Positions 1-7,769 of a DNA stretch of 64,000 nt are shown here, one piece after another. The notes under the pieces are model-generated. The model did no database searches and was not told the origin of the DNA. It saw nothing but the letters and a program-made list of their open reading frames with translations. Origin of the DNA: Flavobacterium frigoris (GTDB taxonomy: Bacteria; Bacteroidota; Bacteroidia; Flavobacteriales; Flavobacteriaceae); the NCBI RefSeq assembly GCF_900111075.1, contig NZ_FOFZ01000006.1:124001-188000 (forward strand). Reading direction: 5' to 3'. How positions within the stretch are numbered: the stretch's first letter is position 1; every line of letters begins with the position of its first letter. The position numbers and the translations under genes are program-made.

Positions 1-1551
1 TTGATACACGCTACGGTATAATTGTTTGTGTTCAAAGAATAGTACTGGATTTGGGTCATTAATAGAAGCGCTTAGTAATCCTTTTGCATCATAAGGAAAA
101 GCAGGATACACCACTTTTAATCCAGGAGTTTTAGTAAACCAAGCTTCATTGGTCTGTGAATGAAAAGGCCCAGCTTGTGTTCCGCCACCACAAGGCATTC
201 GAACCACAACATCTGCATTTTCTAACCAACGGTAATGTGACTTCGCTAATAAATTCACGATAGGATTGAATCCTGTCGAAACAAAATCAGCAAACTGCAT
301 TTCGACAATCGCCTTGTATCCGTTGATGGACAATCCCATTCCGGCAGATACTACAGCACTCTCACATATAGGTGTATTGATTACGCGTTCTTTTCCAAAT
401 TGTGCTACAAATCCATCGGTGATTTTAAAAGCACCTCCATATTCAGCAACATCCTGACCCATGATAACCAAGTTATTATGACGCTCCATCGACTGCCTTA
501 AACTATTAGAAATGGCGTCTATAAATCTTATTTTTTCTGCATCTTCTGAAGGATTAATTACTTCAGGGTTAAATGATTGAAAAACATCATTTAATTCTTC
601 ACTTAATATCGCCTCTATTTCTGGTTCTGCATTGGCAATAGCCAGATTTTCATCGATCTCTTTTTTGATTTCGCTTCTTAATGTGGTATCAAAATCGTCC
701 GTAATGATTCCGTTTTCAATTAAAAAATTTCGATAATTTTCGACAGGATCTTTTGCGGCCCACACATCCATTAATTCTTGAGGAACATATTTAGTACCAC
801 TCGCCTCTTCATGGCCCCGCATTCTAAAAGTTTTAAATTCCAATAAAACTGGGCGCGGTCTTTCAATCATCGAAATTTTCAATTCTGAGAGTAAATTATA
901 TATTTCCAGAATGTTATTTCCGTCAATAATATGACTTTCCATCCCATATCCTTTTCCTTTGTCTGCAAGGTTTTCACAACGGTATTGCTCGTTTGTGGGT
1001 GTCGAAAGGCCGTATCCATTATTCTCAATAACAAACATCACAGGCAATTCCCAAACCGAAGCAATATTCAAAGCTTCATGAAAATCTCCCTCACTGGTAG
1101 CACCTTCACCGGTAAAAACTGCGGTAATTTTCCCGTTTTTCTTTAGTTTATTGCCTAATGCGATTCCGTCAGCAACGCCCAGCTGTGGCCCAAGATGCGA
1201 AATCATCCCGATAATTTTATATTGTTGTGTTCCAAAATGAAAACTTCTATCCCGTCCTTTAGTAAAACCATTGGCTTTTCCTTGCCATTGGGAGAACAAA
1301 CGGTACAATGGAATATCACGACCGGTAAATACCCCTAAGTTTCGGTGCATTGGCAAGATGTATTCATCCTTATCCAAAACTGCCGTCACTCCCACCGAAA
1401 TGGCCTCTTGTCCAATTCCTGAAAACCATTTGGATACTTTTCCTTGCCGAATAAGGATAAGCATCTTTTCTTCAATAAGCCTTGGTTTAAGGATTCGTTT
1501 ATATAGATCAATTAAAGTTTCTTCAGTAAGGTTTTTTCTGTCAAAGTTCAT
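1..1551 (-). CDS. 2-oxoacid dehydrogenase E1, fused alpha/beta subunits (C-terminus cut by window edge)
   Basis: Thiamine-diphosphate E1 component that decarboxylates a 2-oxoacid (branched-chain 2-oxoacid or similar) and passes the acyl group to a lipoyl E2. The reading frame starts with ATG at 1551 and is open to base 1, giving 517 residues of an expected ~650-700. The alpha half carries the ThDP motif: GEG at 148-150 and the closing NN at 177-178. The beta half begins near residue 345 with a stretch containing MGQDVAEYGG, as in TPP-dependent beta subunits. A single-chain alpha/beta fusion is common in Bacteroidota. The exact substrate cannot be told. It is divergent from the oxygenase at 1724, with a shared 170-base control region. 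Confidence 0.93.
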   Translation of the reverse strand, partial: MNFDRKNLTEETLIDLYKRILKPRLIEEKMLILIRQGKVSKWFSGIGQEAISVGVTAVLDKDEYILPMHRNLGVFTGRDIPLYRLFSQWQGKANGFTKGRDRSFHFGTQQYKIIGMISHLGPQLGVADGIALGNKLKKNGKITAVFTGEGATSEGDFHEALNIASVWELPVMFVIENNGYGLSTPTNEQYRCENLADKGKGYGMESHIIDGNNILEIYNLLSELKISMIERPRPVLLEFKTFRMRGHEEASGTKYVPQELMDVWAAKDPVENYRNFLIENGIITDDFDTTLRSEIKKEIDENLAIANAEPEIEAILSEELNDVFQSFNPEVINPSEDAEKIRFIDAISNSLRQSMERHNNLVIMGQDVAEYGGAFKITDGFVAQFGKERVINTPICESAVVSAGMGLSINGYKAIVEMQFADFVSTGFNPIVNLLAKSHYRWLENADVVVRMPCGGGTQAGPFHSQTNEAWFTKTPGLKVVYPAFPYDAKGLLSASINDPNPVLFFEHKQLYRSVYQ

Positions 1552-1582
1552 TGTATTGGCTTTAGTACGCGATTCAAAGATA

Positions 1583-1622
1583 AAAAAATATAACAGTTTT
1601 GGTTAAAATTGTTATATTTTTT
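1583..1622. promoter_or_regulatory. 13-bp inverted repeat between the divergent E1 and oxygenase genes
   Basis: Arms AAAAAATATAACA (1583-1595) and TGTTATATTTTTT (1610-1622) are perfectly complementary, with a 14-base spacer. Just beside it, on the minus strand, TATCTTTG (1582-1575) matches the Bacteroidota -7 consensus and sits about 24 bases upstream of the E1 start. The repeat could be an operator for E1 expression or part of a transcript hairpin. No regulator is identified. Confidence 0.4.
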
Positions 1623-1665
1623 ATCTTGTTTCAATCATTTAAAATTCTATTATAAAATTATTTAA

Positions 1666-1673
1666 TATATTTG
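1666..1673 (+). promoter_or_regulatory. Candidate -7 promoter element for the gene at 1724
   Basis: TATATTTG fits the TAnnTTTG -7 consensus of Flavobacterium and lies 50 bases upstream of the start codon. I do not find a well-placed TTG -33 element, so the call rests on the -7 box alone. Confidence 0.35.
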
Positions 1674-1723
1674 TATTTGTTAGGTTTTAAACGCCTTCTA
1701 AGTTATTAAAAAATAAGTATTAT

Positions 1724-2674
1724 ATGCAAAACATTCCTAGTGTTGACTTGCGTGATTTCCTTTCGGACGACCCGGAACGTAAACAAAAATTTGTAAATGA
1801 AATCGGAAGTGCATTTGAAGATATTGGCTTCGTAGCACTAAAAGGTCACTTCTTAGATGATCAATTGGTAGAAGAATTGTACGGTGAAATACGAAATTTT
1901 TTCGCTTTACCATTAGAAACTAAACATAGCTATGAAATCCCAGGAATTGGAGGGCAAAGAGGCTATGTTTCTTTTGGAACAGAACATGCCAAAGGAAGAA
2001 AAGAGGGAGATTTGAAAGAATTTTGGCATTTTGGTCAGTATGTGAGCGAAAATTCAAAATACGCTTCAGAATACCCAGAAAATGTAGAAGTTAAAGAATT
2101 ACCCCGTTTCAACGCTGTAGGTAAAGAAGCTTACCAAATGCTGGAAAAAACCGGTGTTTATGTATTGAGAGCTTTAGCTTTGCGTTTAGGTCTGGACGAA
2201 TTTTACTTTGACAATTATGCCAAAGACGGAAATTCGATTTTAAGACCTATTCATTACCCACCTATTACCTCAGAACCCGCAAACGCCCTTCGCGCCGCTG
2301 CTCATGGTGATATCAACTTGATAACCCTATTGATGGGAGCTCAAGGAAAAGGATTACAAGTTCAAAACCACAAAGGCGAATGGATTGATGCCATTGCTCA
2401 ACCGGATGAATTAGTAATTAATGTGGGCGATATGTTATCGCGTCATACTAACAATAAATTGAAATCTACAATTCACCAAGTGGTTAACCCACCGAGAGAA
2501 TTATGGGGAACTTCAAGATATTCAGTGCCGTTTTTTATGCACCCTGTTAGTGATATGCCGTTAAATTGTTTAGAAAACTGTATTGATGCAGATAACCCGA
2601 AACAGTTTGAAGATATTACCGCTGGTGACTATTTATACGAACGTTTAGTAGATTTAGGATTAATTAAAAAATAA
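1724..2674 (+). CDS. 2-oxoglutarate/Fe(II)-dependent oxygenase, isopenicillin N synthase-like
   Basis: A 316-residue member of the IPNS-like non-heme iron oxygenases. The N-terminal DIOX_N region (about 1-120) is followed by the double-stranded beta-helix core with the iron facial triad His194-x-Asp196 and His251. The 2-oxoglutarate-binding Arg265-x-Ser267 is also present (RYS). The family oxidises small molecules; the substrate is unknown here. It stands alone, with a terminator immediately downstream. Confidence 0.9.
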   Translation: MQNIPSVDLRDFLSDDPERKQKFVNEIGSAFEDIGFVALKGHFLDDQLVEELYGEIRNFFALPLETKHSYEIPGIGGQRGYVSFGTEHAKGRKEGDLKEFWHFGQYVSENSKYASEYPENVEVKELPRFNAVGKEAYQMLEKTGVYVLRALALRLGLDEFYFDNYAKDGNSILRPIHYPPITSEPANALRAAAHGDINLITLLMGAQGKGLQVQNHKGEWIDAIAQPDELVINVGDMLSRHTNNKLKSTIHQVVNPPRELWGTSRYSVPFFMHPVSDMPLNCLENCIDADNPKQFEDITAGDYLYERLVDLGLIKK

Positions 2675-2696
2675 TCTTTAAATTTATCCTATCTGT

Positions 2697-2735
2697 AAAA
2701 AGACATTAGGTGTATTCTTAATGTCTTTTTCCTTT
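2697..2735 (+). terminator. Rho-independent terminator after the oxygenase gene
   Basis: AAAAAGACATTA (2697-2708) pairs perfectly with TAATGTCTTTTT (2719-2730) around a 10-base loop, followed by more T residues. It lies 23 bases after the stop codon. Confidence 0.75.
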
Positions 2736-2824
2736 TTTACCATTAAGAAAATAACGTTTAATTCTGTAAAGAAGCGTAATTTTCTTAAAACCATAATGGC
2801 TTATAAATATATAATTAATAAAAC

Positions 2825-3154
2825 ATGGACTTACAAGACCAATTAAAAAATCTGTTTCCAGATCACGAACCAGCTCCAGTGGAAGCTGAGGAAGAAGTTG
2901 CCCATGAATTATACGTTCAAAAAGAACCTATGATTTGCAAATTCGAAAAAAGAAAAGGAAAAGCCACTACCATAATTGAAGGATACGAAGGTTCAGACGA
3001 AGATTTTAAAATTCTTGCTAAAGAAATTAAAACCAAGTTAAGCGTTGGCGGCACTTTTAAAGATGATTCCATTATCATTCAAGGAGACTACCGCGATAAA
3101 ATTATGGAAATACTAAAGGTGAAAGGCTTTAAAGTAAAACGTGTGGGAGGTTAA
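2825..3154 (+). CDS. SUI1/YciH-family translation initiation factor
   Basis: A 109-residue protein. The N-terminal ~35 residues are acidic and low in complexity; the rest is a SUI1 domain (eIF1 / bacterial YciH fold) with the basic KRKGKATTIIEG stretch, a GGTFKDD segment and the RDKIMEILK helix. The family binds the small ribosomal subunit and affects start-codon selection; its bacterial role is not well settled. A single gene without an evident operon partner. Confidence 0.88.
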   Translation: MDLQDQLKNLFPDHEPAPVEAEEEVAHELYVQKEPMICKFEKRKGKATTIIEGYEGSDEDFKILAKEIKTKLSVGGTFKDDSIIIQGDYRDKIMEILKVKGFKVKRVGG

Positions 3155-3259
3155 TAAAAAGTGATCAGTGATCAGTTTTTAGTATTCAGTCTAAAATAAC
3201 TTAATAATTTTTCAAATACAAAAATCACCTAGCGCCTTTAGGGCAAAACATAAAAACAT

Positions 3260-4129
3260 ATGATACAATCATCAGAATTAATATTAAACCCAGACGGAAG
3301 TGTTTATCACTTGAATCTAAAACCGGAACATATTGCTCACGACATCATCTTTGTGGGTGATCAAAACCGTGTGGAAAAAATTACGCAATTCTTTGACAGC
3401 ATCGAATTTTCTACACAAAAAAGAGAATTCAAAACTCAAACGGGAATGTTCAGAGGTAAACGAATATCGGTAATGTCAACAGGAATAGGCCCTGATAATA
3501 TTGATATCGTAATCAACGAATTAGATGCCTTAGTAAATATTGATCTAGAAACCCGCAAACCAAAAGAAAAGCTGACTTCGCTAAATATCATCCGAATTGG
3601 AACTTCAGGCTCTTTACACGCTGATATTCCTGTGGATAGTTTTGTGATGGCTAAATTTGGATTAGGACTCGATAACATGCTTCGCTCCTATCTTATTGAT
3701 GAAGTGTCAATCCTAGGGATGGAAGATGCTTTTGTAAAACATACTAATTGGGATGTGCGCAAAGGAAAACCTTACGTAATTGCCTGTTCAGAAAAACTGG
3801 AAAAAATCATTGAAAGCGACAAAATGCACAAAGGAATTACAGCAACTGCTGGAGGTTTTTATGGGCCTCAAGGTCGTATATTGCGTTTGAATATTCAAGA
3901 CGAAAGTTTAAATTCTAAAATGGATAATTTCAAATTTGAAGATAATAGAATCACTAATCTCGAAATGGAAACTGCTGCAATATATGGTCTTTCCGCACTT
4001 TTAGGACACCATGCGTTATCATTAAATGCCATTATTGCAAATCGTGCTACAGGAACTTTTAGTGCAGATCCATACAAAGCAGTAGACGAGTTGATTGCGT
4101 ATACTTTAGACAAATTAGCTAATTATTAA
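3260..4129 (+). CDS. Nucleoside phosphorylase (uridine phosphorylase / PNP superfamily)
   Basis: A 289-residue PNP/UDP-family protein acting in nucleoside salvage: cleavage of a nucleoside by phosphate to base and (deoxy)ribose-1-phosphate. Visible motifs are FVGDQNRV near residue 32, GIGPDNIDIV near 75, GTSGSLH near 115, and NLEMETAAIYGL near 235, the substrate-contacting ME loop. Uridine versus purine preference cannot be decided. The 3' end of this gene has a decayed second copy at 4919-5112, downstream of the acetyltransferase gene. Confidence 0.88.
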   Translation: MIQSSELILNPDGSVYHLNLKPEHIAHDIIFVGDQNRVEKITQFFDSIEFSTQKREFKTQTGMFRGKRISVMSTGIGPDNIDIVINELDALVNIDLETRKPKEKLTSLNIIRIGTSGSLHADIPVDSFVMAKFGLGLDNMLRSYLIDEVSILGMEDAFVKHTNWDVRKGKPYVIACSEKLEKIIESDKMHKGITATAGGFYGPQGRILRLNIQDESLNSKMDNFKFEDNRITNLEMETAAIYGLSALLGHHALSLNAIIANRATGTFSADPYKAVDELIAYTLDKLANY

Positions 4130-4151
4130 TTGATTTAGCAGCTATTTCCCG

Positions 4152-4185
4152 TCTCGTCCAAAGACGAGATTACAATCTTTTTTTT
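4152..4185 (+). terminator. Possible terminator after the nucleoside phosphorylase gene
   Basis: TCTCGTC (4152-4158) pairs with GACGAGA (4163-4169) around a 4-base loop. A T-run follows after an 8-base gap, at 4178-4185, so it is not an ideal terminator. Confidence 0.45.
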
Positions 4186-4242
4186 GATGAAAACCTCAAA
4201 AAAAGATTTCCGGTTCCATTCGGCCGAAAATATATAGTACAA

Positions 4243-4791
4243 ATGCCAACTCACTGTAACATGAATGCTACTATCGAAACTGATCGTTTAACACTAAGAA
4301 AAATTATTCCTTCCGATGCGGAAGGAATGTTTCTTTTGGATTCAAATCCAAATGTACATGAGTTTCTGGGTAATCATCCCGTTATTTCAATAGAAGAAAG
4401 CAGGAAATATATCGCCAATATCAGAAACCAATACCTTGAAAACGGAATAGGTCGCTATGCGGTTATTCTGAAAGAAACAAATACTTTTATAGGTTGGTGC
4501 GGCATAAAATTCATTACTGAACCAGAAAATGGTCATGTTAACTTCTACGAAATAGGTTATCGATTTATTGAAAATTATTGGGGACAAGGATTTGGTTACG
4601 AATCGGCAAAGGCCTGGCTCGATTACGGATTCACTACTATGGACATAAAAACAATGTATGCGTCCGCAAATATTGAAAATGTTGGTTCGCGTAGGATTCT
4701 AGAGAAACTAGGAATGCAACAAAAAAACGAGTTTGATTGGAAAGGGATTGCTTGTCTTTGGTATGAATTAAATGCAAATAATCAAGGTTGA
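4243..4791 (+). CDS. GNAT-family N-acetyltransferase (RimJ/RimL type)
   Basis: A 182-residue acetyl-CoA-dependent acetyltransferase. It has the IETDRLTLRKI opening strand, the YWGQGFGYESAKAWLDYGF acetyl-CoA-binding region and the N-x-x-S-R-R-I-L-E-K-L-G motif typical of the RimJ/RimL type. The target is unknown. ATG at 4261 is an alternative start, six codons in. Oddity: the last six codons and the stop (from 4771) align in frame with codons 124-130 of the substrate-binding gene at 7770, where TGG has become TGA. The C-terminal tail therefore comes from a gene remnant. Confidence 0.88.
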   Translation: MPTHCNMNATIETDRLTLRKIIPSDAEGMFLLDSNPNVHEFLGNHPVISIEESRKYIANIRNQYLENGIGRYAVILKETNTFIGWCGIKFITEPENGHVNFYEIGYRFIENYWGQGFGYESAKAWLDYGFTTMDIKTMYASANIENVGSRRILEKLGMQQKNEFDWKGIACLWYELNANNQG

Positions 4792-4915
4792 AGAATAGAC
4801 AACCTTTAGTTGGAAATTGTAGAAACCATAGAAGAGGTTGTTGAAGCCTTAAGCAATGGCTGTGCCGATTATTTTACTTAAGAACATATTATGACTAAAC
4901 CCTTGGTGGAATATT
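4771..4915 (+). pseudogene. Decayed internal fragment of the substrate-binding-protein gene (paralogue of 7770-8621)
   Basis: Without gaps, 4771-4910 aligns with 8139-8278 at a constant offset of 3368 bases and roughly 80% identity by eye. The best-kept stretch spells VEALSNGCADYF and later MTKPLV. In-frame stops occur where the intact gene has Trp or Gln codons, and there is no start or 5' part. It overlaps the end of the acetyltransferase ORF and runs directly into a phosphorylase remnant. Confidence 0.85.
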
Positions 4916-4918
4916 ACA

Positions 4919-5112
4919 AAGAATTCGAAACTGCTGCAGCACATTGACCTTCGACGCTTGTAAGGCACAATGCCTTATCGCTGGATGCTATTATTGCTAA
5001 TCATGCTTCGGGAACTTTTAACCCTGATACATACAAAGCGGCAGACGAACTGATTGATTATACTTTAGATAAATTAGCGAAGTACTTTAAATTGAATATT
5101 GGAAAAAATTAA
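4919..5112 (+). pseudogene. Decayed 3' fragment of a nucleoside phosphorylase gene (paralogue of 3260-4129)
   Basis: From 4921 the frame reads EFETAAAH, a stop, then a sequence with HNALSLDAIIANHASG and YKAADELIDYTLDKLAKY. This matches the C-terminal ~55 residues of the intact phosphorylase (METAA, HHALSLNAIIANRATG, YKAVDELIAYTLDKLANY). The catalytic body is missing. A terminator follows at 5118-5146. The fragment joins the preceding substrate-binding remnant without a gap and in the same frame. Confidence 0.85.
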
Positions 5113-5117
5113 AGAAG

Positions 5118-5146
5118 TTAGCAAATCAAATTGCTAATTTTTTTTT
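5118..5146 (+). terminator. Terminator after the phosphorylase remnant
   Basis: TTAGCAA (5118-5124) pairs with TTGCTAA (5131-5137) around a 6-base loop and runs into about ten T residues. It overlaps the last codons of the convergent AraC gene. Confidence 0.65.
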
Positions 5147-5940
5147 AGAATTCGCTCTCCATTTATATAGTCTGACGGTCGCTGTCTAAGGATTTTGTAG
5201 AAAGTATTACTAAAAGTTGGCACACTATTATAGCCTACAGCTTGCGCCACTTCATTGACGGTAAGGTGTTTTTCTAACAATAATTCGATTGCTTTTAAAA
5301 TTCTTCGAATAGTGAGGTATTGTATGAATGACATCCCTAAATCTTTTTGAAACAATCGATACAGTGAGCGCTCACTAAATCCGAATTGAACAGCTATTTT
5401 AGAAAATAAAATGCTTTCCCCTAAATTATCATCTAAGTACTTTACTATTTTTGTTAGCCGGACGTCTTTAGAAAAAGGCAAGGATAGTGGCAAGTTATTC
5501 AAACAAATTGTAGGTAAGATTGCTTTAATTGCTTTGGTTATATCATAATTTCTACTTCCTTTTATTAAATTTCCATCCCATCTATTGGTAAAAAGCATCA
5601 TTTGAAGTAGCAAATCATTGATTGGATAAATCCCTTCGCTTTCATAAAAAGTATGCTCATTCTTTTTAACCGGAAAATATAAATTCCGCATTATTATATT
5701 TTGAGAATTGGTATGAATACTGTGCTCTACACCTTTCGGAATCCACATAAAATGGCGGGCTGGCAAGAAATAAGTATTGGTTTGTGTAATCACATAAACA
5801 ATACCGCCTTCAGTATATAACATCTGAGCTTTGTCATGTTTATGGGTTGGAATTAGCAATTCGCCCATCAAATCATGATGGCAATAAATGCTCTTTTTAT
5901 CAGTGTCAACTTTATTTATATAATATTTTTCTTCTATCAT
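5134..5940 (-). CDS. AraC-family transcriptional regulator with N-terminal cupin
   Basis: A 268-residue regulator. The first ~100 residues form a cupin-like sensor (HKHDKAQMLYTEGGIVYV, FMWIPKGVEHSIHTN). The last ~95 form the double helix-turn-helix AraC domain (FSERSLYRLFQKDLGMSF, then VNEVAQAVGYNSVPTFSNTF, and PSDY). It is divergent from the CoA-transferase gene at 6111, so control of that gene in response to a small ligand is the simplest inference; the ligand is unknown. Confidence 0.9.
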   Translation of the reverse strand: MIEEKYYINKVDTDKKSIYCHHDLMGELLIPTHKHDKAQMLYTEGGIVYVITQTNTYFLPARHFMWIPKGVEHSIHTNSQNIIMRNLYFPVKKNEHTFYESEGIYPINDLLLQMMLFTNRWDGNLIKGSRNYDITKAIKAILPTICLNNLPLSLPFSKDVRLTKIVKYLDDNLGESILFSKIAVQFGFSERSLYRLFQKDLGMSFIQYLTIRRILKAIELLLEKHLTVNEVAQAVGYNSVPTFSNTFYKILRQRPSDYINGERILKKN

Positions 5941-6110
5941 TTATCGATCTTAGAGTGTCCGAAATGAATACATATTTGTCTTTTTAAGATATTTTGTCAA
6001 TTATAAATTTCAGTAATATTGTAATATTAATAATTTAAAATGTCAATTGTTTTTAATTCATTAATAAAACATACGGATTATTATTAAATTCCGTACTAAA
6101 AATATAAATT

Positions 6111-7628
6111 ATGCACTTAGAGCGAATTCGATTTCAAAGTTACAAAGACAAAGTAATTTCTGCACAAGAAGCTGCCGATTTTTTAAAAGATAAAATGGTA
6201 GTTGGTACAAGTGGATTTACAAAAGCTGGTGATAGCAAAGCGGTACTTCCTGCCTTTGCCAAAAAAGCAGAATTCGAAAATGTCGCTATTACACTTATTA
6301 CTGGCGCCTCGTTAGGACATAACACTGATGCTGATTTAGCCAAAAATAATGCATTATACAAAAGGATGCCTTTTCAGGCTGACAGTTCTCTGAGGCTAAA
6401 AATCAATGAAGGAAATGTCCTCTTCATTGACCAACACCTAAGTGAGACCGCTGAATTATTGGAAAATAAACATCTACCTAAACTAGATTTTGCTATTCTT
6501 GAAGCTACTTATATTGACGAAAAAGGAAATATTATACCTACGACTTCGGTGGGAAATTCGGCCACTTTCGCTCATTTAGCAGATAAAATTATTATCGAAA
6601 TAAATACTTCCATACCTTTAAATTTCAAAGGATTACACGATATTTTTATGCATGAAAAATATCCAAATCGAGATGTTATCAATATCAAATCTTCCGATGA
6701 TAGAATTGGAGTCGATTATATAACTATTGACCCGAAAAAAGTAGTCGGAATTGTATTTACAGAACTCCCAGATAGTGCTGCTTTGGTTAGTGCTCCGGAT
6801 AAAAAAACAACTGCGATTGCTGATCATTTGCTTGCTTTTTTTGAAAATGAAATCAAAGTTGGCAGACTGACAAAATCATTAATGCCATTACAAGTTGGTA
6901 TTGGAAAAGTTGCCAATGCAGTGATGTCAGGATTTTCAAGAGGAAATTTCGAAAATTTAGTCATGTATTCTGAAGTATTGCAAGACAGCACTTTTGAATT
7001 ATTCGATTCCGGAAAAATGGATTTTGCTTCGGCATCATCGATTACCGTTTCGGAGGCCTGCTACAAACATGTCTTAGAAAATTTTGATGAATATAAAGAC
7101 AAAATGATTCTTCGTCCTCAAAACATAAGTAATTCCGCAGAAGTGATTAGAAGATTGGGAATTATAGCTATTAATACCGCTATCGAATTTGATATTTATG
7201 GCAATGTAAATTCAACACATATTTCAGGGACTAAAATGATGAATGGCATTGGTGGATCTGGAGATTTTGCTAGAAATAGTTTTTTGAGCATTTTTGTCAC
7301 ACAGTCAGCATCTAAAGAATTCGATGCAATCTCTCATGTGGTACCCATGGTTCCTCATGTAGACCATACTGAACATGATGTAGATATTTTAGTAACTGAA
7401 CAAGGACTGGCCGATTTGAGAGGATTGGCTCCAAGAGAACGCGTAAAAGTAATTATTGAAAATTGTGCCCATCCAGATTACAAAGAGGAACTATCTGATT
7501 ATTACAATCGTGCTTGTTTAGGTGGCGGACAAACGCCTCACCTACTTGAAGAAGCTTTTTCTTTTTATAACCGATTAGCAAAAACAGGAAGTATGAAGCA
7601 AAAAAAATCAGTTGAATTATCTTCTTAA
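6111..7628 (+). CDS. Acetyl-CoA hydrolase / succinyl-CoA:acetate CoA-transferase family
   Basis: A 505-residue protein of the Ach1/AarC/Cat1 family, full length. The family moves CoA between acetate and acyl-CoA through a glutamyl-CoA intermediate; the catalytic Glu is best placed at Glu288 in MYSEVLQDS. The glycine-rich GIGGSGDFARN loop near residue 385 and the closing ADLRGLAPRERV motif are also present. Transferase versus hydrolase activity cannot be told from sequence. It is divergent from the AraC regulator and followed by a terminator. Confidence 0.9.
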   Translation: MHLERIRFQSYKDKVISAQEAADFLKDKMVVGTSGFTKAGDSKAVLPAFAKKAEFENVAITLITGASLGHNTDADLAKNNALYKRMPFQADSSLRLKINEGNVLFIDQHLSETAELLENKHLPKLDFAILEATYIDEKGNIIPTTSVGNSATFAHLADKIIIEINTSIPLNFKGLHDIFMHEKYPNRDVINIKSSDDRIGVDYITIDPKKVVGIVFTELPDSAALVSAPDKKTTAIADHLLAFFENEIKVGRLTKSLMPLQVGIGKVANAVMSGFSRGNFENLVMYSEVLQDSTFELFDSGKMDFASASSITVSEACYKHVLENFDEYKDKMILRPQNISNSAEVIRRLGIIAINTAIEFDIYGNVNSTHISGTKMMNGIGGSGDFARNSFLSIFVTQSASKEFDAISHVVPMVPHVDHTEHDVDILVTEQGLADLRGLAPRERVKVIIENCAHPDYKEELSDYYNRACLGGGQTPHLLEEAFSFYNRLAKTGSMKQKKSVELSS

Positions 7629-7658
7629 ATATAGTTTTTTTTAGTTTTACATTTGTTG

Positions 7659-7699
7659 ATTCCCTATTCATTTTGCCGATGTTTAGGGAATTTTTTTAT
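7659..7699 (+). terminator. Terminator after the CoA-transferase gene
   Basis: ATTCCCTA (7659-7666) pairs with TAGGGAAT (7685-7692) across an 18-base loop and is followed by a T-run. The long loop lowers confidence. Confidence 0.5.
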
Positions 7700-7757
7700 T
7701 TCAATTTATAAGTATTTCTTTTATTTGAAATCCTCTTATCTCTTACTACCTTAGCAA

Positions 7758-7765
7758 TAAATTTG
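7758..7765 (+). promoter_or_regulatory. Candidate -7 promoter element very close to the start codon at 7770
   Basis: TAAATTTG matches the Bacteroidota -7 consensus and ends only four bases before the ATG. If used, the mRNA would be leaderless or nearly so. No well-spaced -33 TTG is seen. Confidence 0.3.
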
Positions 7766-7769
7766 TAAA

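Noticed and set aside
3162..3177. Short direct repeat GTGATCA/GTGATCA before the phosphorylase gene
   Set aside because: Only two short units; no array and no flanking features.
5980..6110. AT-rich repeats (TAATATTG-like) between the AraC and CoA-transferase genes as operators
   Set aside because: They are imperfect and too simple in an AT-rich gap to call; control by the AraC protein rests on the divergent arrangement only.
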